Assembly: GCA_048013815.1 (NCBI GenBank) | Contig: CM106586.1 | Coordinates: 20,956,001 to 21,020,000, forward strand | Direction of reading: 5' to 3' | Length of the DNA: 64,000 nucleotides | Source: Setoptus koraiensis | Taxonomy: Eukaryota > Arthropoda | Part shown: piece after piece, positions 56,767 through 64,000 of the stretch | Position numbering within the stretch: position 1 is the stretch's first letter | Layout: each line of letters starts with the position of its first letter | Program-made: the position numbers and the translations under genes | The notes under the pieces: model-generated | What the model was told of the DNA's origin: nothing | Seen by the model: the letters and a program-made list of their open reading frames with translations, nothing else | The model's database searches: none

Positions 56767-59315
56767 CAAAAAAAAAAACAGATTTCACACATGGATTTTC
56801 TCTTCTATGCTTTTCTTGTTCATATGTTTGTTTCAAGGCACCAATTAGTGATTCAGGAGATTCACTCATAATTTAATTATCATTGAGTCTAATTATTTTA
56901 TTTAATTGTAATTGATGTAGATGATTGCAATATACAGAATTGTAATTGATGTAGATGATTGCAATATACAGAATTGTAGTTGATCAGTTGTGCCAACTTG
57001 GTGATTTTTGTAAAATCAATCTGCACAGTTCGTACTAGACACAATCTGTACTCGATATGACTTCGAATATATATATCTATATACCTGTTCTACTACATCA
57101 ACGAACGAACGAACAAAAAATGGCCGCCTATCTGTGTCACGTATCTTAGCTATGTAATTATTAACATATTATCTTTTTGTGTAACCATCATTACAATAAT
57201 ACACTGTGTGACTGCTCCCCAACTGTGAAAATACATGACTTGTCAAGATGAGAGTGTTATCAACATTCTCTTCCATACAAAAAAGAATTTGATACTATCC
57301 CAAAGAGGCCTTCAGAGATGTTTGAGTGATTACGAGGGATCGGATTGTTATGACTTGTCAAGCGTTGTACATAAGATTAACAATGGACGCAACACTTTTG
57401 CCAACATAAACCTAAGCCTACTGCAAGGAGATGGGGGAATTTATTGAACTACTGTAATTACGGTCAGTTGCCTCAACTCCTTGGAGTAGTTTCACTGTTT
57501 ACACAATGATAGTGGCCAAGAATTGGTCAAGATTTCTGTCGATATTCCATTGTCATCACTGCTGTTGTAATTACTGTACTCTTTGCTGTCTACCCCCAAG
57601 AATGGTCAATCCCCGGTAAGACCTGCGACCAACAACAGAAGACAGTACATAAGGCATGTTTGTATGGGTCATGTAATGTGACTGTTGTTGTTTTTTGCCC
57701 AGATCTGATCAAGAGCAATCGGTCGTAGTGTTCAATAGTGCTGACAATTGTAAGTGTTTCAACAGGACTAGAAAGATATTTACTTGTCACTGGTGTTTGA
57801 GTTGTCTGTTGTTTACGATTAGCGATTCTCGATCTGGTGTGCAATTGTGCATTGGTGTGAGACCAGGGTAGTATAATAAAGAAACTATCTTGAAACTAGT
57901 CAACATAGGTTAGGCTGACAGAAGAGAAGTGAACAAGAAGTTCAGTATTGTAGTACTTGTCGACAGAGCTGGTTGTATTGACGGCAATGGCACAGGTAGA
58001 TGGGAGTGTACGCGTCTAAAGAACAGGGAAAATGGTTTTGTGTGTCTCAATACAAATGCTTCTAATACTAGTTTAGCTGAAAGAGAAAGTGGTGTCAAGT
58101 GTGTTCGTTGGCAAGACAACTTTCATGGGCTGTTTCTAATGGGCTGACTCACAGGCAACAATTGTTAGTATGTTTATGTGTGTGTGAGTATTATCGTGAT
58201 CGTACAATACGATATGATTTCTAGAAGTAACAGCCCAAACTGAAATAGTGAGGCAAGTAATAAAGTGTCCCAATCGCACATAAACTTGCCAATGTTGTAA
58301 TTAGGTTCCACAAGTGCAGCTACAAGTTGTTGCTGTTGATATTTGCACCACCAACAACTAGACTAGATATCACAAGTGCTGGCAAGATATAGCAAGGGGT
58401 GGGTGCTGAAACGTTTGCTTGCTGCGGCAAGCAAGATAGTGACAAATGAACGAATGATTATAGCATCGACATTAGTTGTTGAGAGAAGCTGATAAATGAT
58501 TACCGTGATACTGGCAAGTATTTGTAGTTGTTGTAATATTGAATTGCTGAATAATGAATATTCAATGTGTATTCGTTGTTGTGTACATGTAATATCGATC
58601 AGCAACTTGTTGTTGCTCGTGCCCGTCATATGTTGATGGTGGTTACAATTCAGGTGCACACATACCATTGACATACCAGTGAACTGTCGACTTGTTTAAA
58701 AACAGGAAAACGCTCACCAGAGAGCACGTATAATCGCGCACCCAACAAGACTGTAGTATCATCGTTATTATAAACATTATTATTATTATTATCGTTATTA
58801 TCATTATCACAATCACTCTATCAAGTTGATAGTATCAACAACAACAAAGACGAGCGGAGAAATACACACCAAACAACTTGTGATCACAGCCCACTAAAAG
58901 TGCCACCTGATGAATTGAATGCGTGCATGCGACAACAATTCCAGCCAGGATCGTATCGTCGAAACGGCAAGCTAACGTTAGTGTTTTTTATTTTATTTTA
59001 TCTCATCCGTCCGATTTGATATTTGGTTCATGTTAGACGGTGTTTCGTTCAGCCTAATTCCATAGCCGCCAAACAAACAAAAGGCCAGCGTCCCTTCGTC
59101 GTGTCGTCGTCGTGTCCGAGAAGACAGATGTTTTGCCTTCGTCGTACATTGCAAGCAAAATTATTAGCTCTTCGTCCGTGTAAAAAAAACCAATTACATC
59201 ATCACATATAGTGACTACTGTTTATACCTAGACCCACAAGACACCAGCATACCCGTCCACCCAAACAACAGTGAACTAACAATTGTGTGAGAAGCCAGCA
59301 TCACCATTAGCCGAC
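56767..59315. other. Intergenic region between HSF and the acyltransferase, no gene seen
   Basis: AT-rich. It contains a 34-bp tandem duplication (56904-56983) in the likely HSF 3' UTR and ATT/ATC triplet runs near 58770-58810. Short open frames at 57235-57447 and 57929-58147 have no recognisable content. The promoter and 5' UTR of the acyltransferase should lie between about 58.7 and 59.3 kb. Confidence 0.6.
56904..56983. repeat. 34-bp tandem duplication in HSF 3' region
   Basis: Two identical 34-bp units start at 56904 and 56938 (each beginning AATTGTAATTGATGTAGATG), and a third partial copy AATTGTAGTTGAT starts at 56972. The identity of the copies suggests a recent duplication. Confidence 0.9.
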
Positions 59316-61498
59316 ATGGAGGCTCGCGATTCGCTTTATCTGACCGACGACGCCGGCGAGACGACCTTCAAATACGACGAAAAACTACCCTCGTTGCCCG
59401 TACCAAAATTAGAGCAAACCGTACTGAAGCTACTGGACACCATCAAACCTATCGGATGTGACAATCAATTTGAGCTGACCAAAAAGAGGGCTCAAGAGTT
59501 TCTTGAGGACGCCAATGTGTTGGAACTGCAACGATTGCTCGAGGACAAAGCCAAAACAAGCCGCAACTGGCTCGAGGAATGGTGGCTCGAATTTGCCTAT
59601 TTGCGCTCTAGGAAGCCATTGATACCCTACTCAAATATGGCGGCCCCGTTGCCAATATTGCAGCCATTCTGGCCGGTGCTCAATAGTACGTCCGATCAAT
59701 ATGAAACATGCCGAGCTGAGCGCTCGGCCCTGTCCATTTATTTTATTTTGTCATTTTGGCTCATGTTGCGCCAAGAGAAGATGCGCCCCATGATACACAA
59801 GGGCGTGCCCTGGTCAATGTCACAATTTCGTTACCTATTCAACACATGCCGATTGCCCTACGAATCAAAGGACGCCATCAAGAGCCACTTCAGGGTATCG
59901 TCCGAGGGTCGGCCCGTATCCGTGGAAATGATCGTATTGCACAAGGGTTACGTATTTGCGCTTAATCCGACGCTCACCGGCACCAGTGACCCAAAAACTA
60001 GTCAAGGCCACAGCGAGCCCGAACCGAAGCTGTTGACGCCGCCTATTCTGCAACTGCAATTGAGATACATAGAGGACTGGGCCAAATACAGGCCATACGG
60101 ACCGGGCGTCGGGGCACTCACCACACAGGACAGAGACGATTGGGCCGAGGCCTACAAATACCTGAGTGAACTGAGCGATAAAAACAGGCAAATATTGGAG
60201 CGAATCGAGAAAGCTCTGGCGGTGTTTGTATTGGACGACGAGGAGCCGGAAAATTCAAATCAAATAGCGAGATCTAGCATGTGCGGCAATCCGCTGAATC
60301 GTTGGGCCGACAAATCCCTATCTAGTATAGCTTTCAAGAATGGCACTTTCGGAGCTAATGCCGATCATACGCCCTACGATGGATTTTGTACAGGCATTAT
60401 GACACACTATTTGTTGACCTCCATAAAAGAATGCAACGGCACATGGACGGACGATATGCAGAGGCAGGCCGGCGCCAACGAAGACCAAATTCGGCTCGCC
60501 ACCATAGCCAGTAACATGCCTGAACTGCTAGACTTTAAACTAGATGACAAATTGAGCAAGATGATTCTGAGGGCCAAAAGCAGTTTTGAGGAGACATGCG
60601 GCACCATAGATTCGCTCCATTGCATATTCGATCATTACGGCAAAGATCTAGTGAAGCAACACAGATTCCATCCGGAGGCATTCGTTCAGTGCGCCATCCA
60701 TTTGACATATTACAGACTGCATAAAAAAGCAGCGCCGGCCTATGTGACGGCCAGCACCAGAAGATTTTATCGGGGCCGAACCGAAACTTGTCGCTCTTGC
60801 TATCCCGAAATGATTGAATTCGCGCAATCAATGCTCAATGATAAGATAGACGTGAGTAGACCTGGCATAGGTTTCTCTTTGCCAACAAATTGATTGACAG
60901 TTTGTATTGATGGCACAAATACTGATATCTGTTTTTTACCACTTTCGCCCATCTCTAATCACACCAATGTAGGCCAGAAAATCTTACGAAATGCTCAAGG
61001 TGTCGGTGTTGAAATTTCAAAAGTTAATGTCGGACGCCACAAACGGACAAGGTAGCGACAGGCATCTCATGGGTCTATATCTCACTGCAATGCTCGAGGG
61101 CAGAGAAATTCCGGCATTGTTTGACGATGAACTTGTGCGCCAGATCAACAGTAAGTTGTTTTAGCCTTTACACCTCGGAGCTATTTTGATGGACGGTTTG
61201 CAACTGATCTCATTATCAACACCACTAACATTATATCGTATCGTAATCACCTTTCCATCCATTTTCATCAGATTACATACTATCAACGAGCTGTGGTGGA
61301 TACTGGGAAGTTTGCGGCGGAGTGCCACCTCTAGCCGACGATGGATATGGATGCTTCTACAGCATTGAGGACCATCGGATGACGTTCACGTGCACTGCCT
61401 ACAAGACGTGTCCAACTACCGATGTGCACCAGTTTTATTCGTCTCTAACTAGATCACTATTGGACATGCAGAAAATTCTCATTTCGAACAAATTATAA
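59316..61498 (+). CDS. Carnitine acyltransferase, closest to peroxisomal carnitine O-octanoyltransferase
   Basis: Exons 59316-60851, 60973-61150 and 61272-61498 (phases 0 and 1) give 646 residues, close to the ~610 of the family. These enzymes move medium-chain acyl groups between CoA and carnitine. Marks are the N-terminal KLPSLPVPKLEQTVLKLLDT, NWLEEWWLEFAYLRSR, the catalytic His at about 351 in ADHTPYDG, the RGRTETCRSC loop (CROT has HGRTETMRSC), NYILSTS at about 572-578 and DDGYGCFYSI. I chose the ATG at 59316 because upstream codons are not conserved and no other ATG precedes it in frame. The C-terminus is SNKL, a plausible variant of the SKL-type peroxisomal signal. No membrane segment like that of CPT1 is seen, so CROT fits better than CPT1. 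AATAAA is at 61572-61577. Confidence 0.88.
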
Positions 61499-62581
61499 TC
61501 TCACACAACCACTCGAAGCAACTAACAATTCCTACATTCCCCTATCACAAACAACTCGATAATGAGCCTGCAATAAAACGATAACTCAATAGCTCATTAT
61601 ATAGATAGTCACTCATAGTATAATTATGATGTTATAATCGTTTTGACAAATGTCGCTGATTTAATGATCTACGACTATGACGCGTGACAGCAACACTGAC
61701 TGAGGCGAGAAAAAGCGTTTCCGTTTCAGATAATAGTTGTCTCAGCTATCGCTCGTTAATTCAGTTTGTTGTTCGTTAGTTGCGCCTATATAAATTCCAC
61801 ATCCATTTTTCATTTCTTTTCAAGAACCCTAATGATCATTCGTATGTTTCGTAGGGACAACGAGACATTCAGCTCTCTACTATACGCCTATAAAGGCACG
61901 GGGCAATATCACCATCATTAATCTGTCACTGTTGACGTCTAACGTCCGATTTACAACGACACCGAACCATGCGGTCTGACCATGCGCGTATAACGGCCAA
62001 CCAGGGGCTGCCTAGACTGATGACATAACAGCAAATAGTGTGAGCTCGCAATTTAAGCGAGGAACATGAATTCGTTATTGGGGCGCTCGATTGATTTGAG
62101 CGCATCTTAAAATTTGCTTTCACAAGCAATCCAGTCCATGTTTGTTTACCATCACTCAGAGCTTTATTTTTATTCCTTTCCCATCGAACAAACCCAAACA
62201 ATCCCACAGTTTACTCTGAGATAATGCCACAGATAAGCCACCCGAGGTCGGTCGGATAACTCGTGCCAATTCGAAGCCAGCTGCCGTGTTCTTACCTAGT
62301 GCCACTCGATGAATTCATATTTTTTCGCGCATTACACTTGAAAAGAAGAAAAATATCCATTAAAATTTTTTTATATTGCCCAGTTTAAGGGATGGGTGGG
62401 CGAAAGTGAGGAGCTCGTGCAAAGAGGGGCGCGTCTCTAAGTTGATTGAATGATAAGTGTTGACATAAGGCACGTTGTCGTTGTGGGCAACACCAGATTG
62501 CGCAAATAAGAGAGCGTCGTAACGGCTGCAGGGTGACGAGTGCAGTTCAATTATTCAAATGAGCTCATATGAAAAGAGAGG

Positions 62582-62584
<3 letters not shown>

Positions 62585-62660
<76 letters not shown>
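62585..62660. repeat. Long GA dinucleotide microsatellite
   Basis: About 37 uninterrupted GA units. Confidence 0.95.
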
Positions 62661-62662
<2 letters not shown>

Positions 62663-62855
62663 CACCAGTTTTAGCTGCTCTTGAACAAGCAGATGAAGGA
62701 AGAGTAAATTACGTAATGGCTGCTAAGACGAGCGAGCTTCTTAGATGGGGCCTTTTCGTCGTTTGAGATGGGCCAAATTGTAATTTGACAATTTCAAAGG
62801 CAGCTTCTGATGCATTAGCTTATCTTTAATGAGGCGCCGGTCAACTCTCCCCTGA

Positions 62856-62888
62856 TTCGAGCCGCTCAATTTGAGCAGCCCGAATCAA
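62856..62888. repeat. Imperfect inverted repeat, 17-bp arms
   Basis: GATTCGAGCCGCTCAAT pairs with TTGAGCAGCCCGAATC apart from two or three mismatches, with almost no spacer. Confidence 0.7.
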
Positions 62889-63092
62889 ACTGACCCAAGC
62901 CGGGTAGCAGTAGTTGCGCATTAAGGCTTCTCATCGAAACAAAATCGGGCAAAATCTCGTGCCATTGGCCTTTATATATCTGGCCATTCATTTGAAGGAT
63001 ATCTAGGCACTCATGTGAAGGATATGAACTCTTCATTTGAGGGCCCCTTTTAACTATCAAAAGAGCAACTGCCTCGAGCCGCACACGACTCA

Positions 63093-63098
63093 TATAAA
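63093..63098 (+). promoter_or_regulatory. TATA box candidate
   Basis: TATAAA about 165 bp before the ATG at 63258. The transcription start would be near 63125. Confidence 0.4.
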
Positions 63099-63257
63099 CG
63101 AATTAAAAGGGACTATCGTTAATCGATTGGTTCATTCGACGCTAGCCTCCGAAGGAATCGAAAAGAACTAAAAAGAACTAAATCTCTTTCAATAAATCAT
63201 CACAATTTCGTTTTAATTCTACGTGAAGAACATACAGCTAAATAAAAAACAATCACT

Positions 63258-63606
63258 ATGGTTTCTGGCAAGCTTTACCTCGTGGTATTTCTGGTTGTGG
63301 TTTCCGTTATATCACAAGGTGAATGCGCCGAGGAATTGGGTAAGTAACACACAGATTTGTCTAATCAGTAGCGAGATTGAAAAGAATCCTCCACTAACAT
63401 TGTTGCGCGTAATGCATCGCACCATCCAAGAAGATTTCTATGGCGACATTCAGCGAATCGATCCGAAGACTATGATCGACAAGGAAGACAAGACTGGACA
63501 GTATGGTTATGGGGACCCACTGTTATCTTCTCGATACTCAAGGGTACCCGTGTTCTTTCGGATAGCAAAGCCTGACAATACGTTATTTTATCGGTTTGGA
63601 CGATAA
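63258..63606 (+). CDS. Small secreted protein or peptide precursor, two exons proposed
   Basis: The ATG at 63258 begins MVSGKLYLVVFLVVVSVISQ, a clear signal peptide, then GECAEEL, followed by a strong donor G|GTAAGT at 63340. The only phase-compatible acceptors I see before the next in-frame stop are CATCCAAG|AAG (exon from 63431) and one AAG later. The joined frame gives 85 residues and ends FRIAKPDNTLFYRFGR before TAA. Gly-Arg at the very end, after Phe, is the pattern of an amidated neuropeptide (RFamide type), and DPLLSSRYSR upstream offers basic residues for cleavage. The acceptor lacks a strong pyrimidine tract, so exon 2 is less certain than exon 1. Unspliced, the frame would stop after 29 residues. 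AATAAA at 63961-63966 could end the transcript. I recognise no family. Confidence 0.45.
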
Positions 63607-64000
63607 ATTTGGACCCGTGCTGTCGGGCTAACAGAGTACTTTCTCGAAATGAATGCAGTGGCATAATTATCTGATACAATTCGATATACTATTAGAATTG
63701 AAATATACTAAAGTCATGTCATCAAGTCTCGAGCTTATCATTATCATAGCTTAGTATTATTATATAATAAGATGCGGAGCATCATACATACATTACATAG
63801 TAACGTTGAATACATACAACGAATATGCATGACAAAATACTATTAGTATTATTATCTGTCGCCTCCATTATACATAGTTGTCTATCTGTCTGTCTGTCTC
63901 TCGCTATCTCTTATGAATAATATTAATATAATACTTGTGTGACACTAACAAATAATCATGAATAAACGAATCTAGCATGCAATCAAAATAAGCAAATAGA
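63607..64000. other. AT-rich 3' region of the last gene
   Basis: Short TATA/ATTATT-rich sequence with a CTGTCTGTCTGT run (about 63885-63900) and AATAAA at 63961-63966. No other gene is visible before the window ends. Confidence 0.5.

Larger units (their letters stand above)
61499..63257. other. Intergenic region with long GA repeat and promoter of the last gene
   Basis: It contains the acyltransferase polyadenylation signal (61572-61577), a GA microsatellite (62585-62660), an imperfect 17-bp inverted repeat (62856-62888) and repeated TGAAGGATAT words (62990-63030). A TATAAA at 63093-63098 is placed well for the gene starting at 63258. The open frame on the minus strand at 61926-62207 has no recognisable features. 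Confidence 0.6.

Noticed and set aside
57235-58147. Two short open frames (70 and 72 codons) between HSF and the acyltransferase
   Set aside because: Neither shows domains, a signal peptide or splice partners. The lengths are expected by chance.
61926-62207. 93-codon minus-strand open frame
   Set aside because: No recognisable features, and it lies in the intergenic region after the acyltransferase polyadenylation signal.

Overview
The window is eukaryotic and most likely from an arthropod. I favour a mite or other chelicerate, with low confidence. The reasons are spliced genes with GT-AG introns, a plexin receptor, a klumpfuss-like C2H2 factor, HSF, long CAA/CAG and AAC runs coding poly-Gln and poly-Asn, and small secreted cysteine-containing proteins. 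I saw no prokaryotic signals, no tRNA or rRNA genes and no reverse transcriptase, transposase or virus-like coding region.

Layout. Positions 1-4577 are GC-rich DNA upstream of a plexin gene. The plexin (+ strand, seven coding exons, 4578-33159, a continuous 2168-codon frame over my junctions) fills the left half. Its first intron is 12.5 kb, and its introns are GC-rich and full of GGGCCC palindromes, dinucleotide repeats and minisatellites. It encodes the usual plexin ectodomain (Sema, three PSI, four IPT/TIG) and one membrane span. After the conserved juxtamembrane motif it runs into a 240-residue Gly/Ser/Asn/His tail and stops, without the cytoplasmic RasGAP domain that defines plexin signalling. 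I see no GAP exon elsewhere in the window.

From about 31-33 kb the DNA becomes AT-rich and gene-dense. It holds a single-exon Rubicon/Pacer-family autophagy regulator (-, 33502-35130), a secreted charged protein (+, 38226-39218) and a secreted protein with a cysteine-rich module and a C2 domain (+, 40633-41577). Next comes a giant Gln/Asn-rich three-finger zinc-finger factor (-, 41923-48017), whose 5' end and upstream DNA are again GC-rich (about 43-53.5 kb). The right end is AT-rich, with a single-exon heat shock factor (+, 55528-56766), a peroxisomal carnitine octanoyltransferase-like enzyme (+, 59316-61498) and a small signal-peptide gene whose proposed product ends in an amidation-like FGR (+, 63258-63606).

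The genes do not form an obvious pathway. Plexin and Rubicon converge, and so do the C2 gene and the zinc-finger gene, with facing polyadenylation signals only tens of bases apart. The most unusual observation is the plexin without a GAP domain: it could be a decoy or non-canonical semaphorin receptor, or one isoform of a gene whose GAP exons lie elsewhere.
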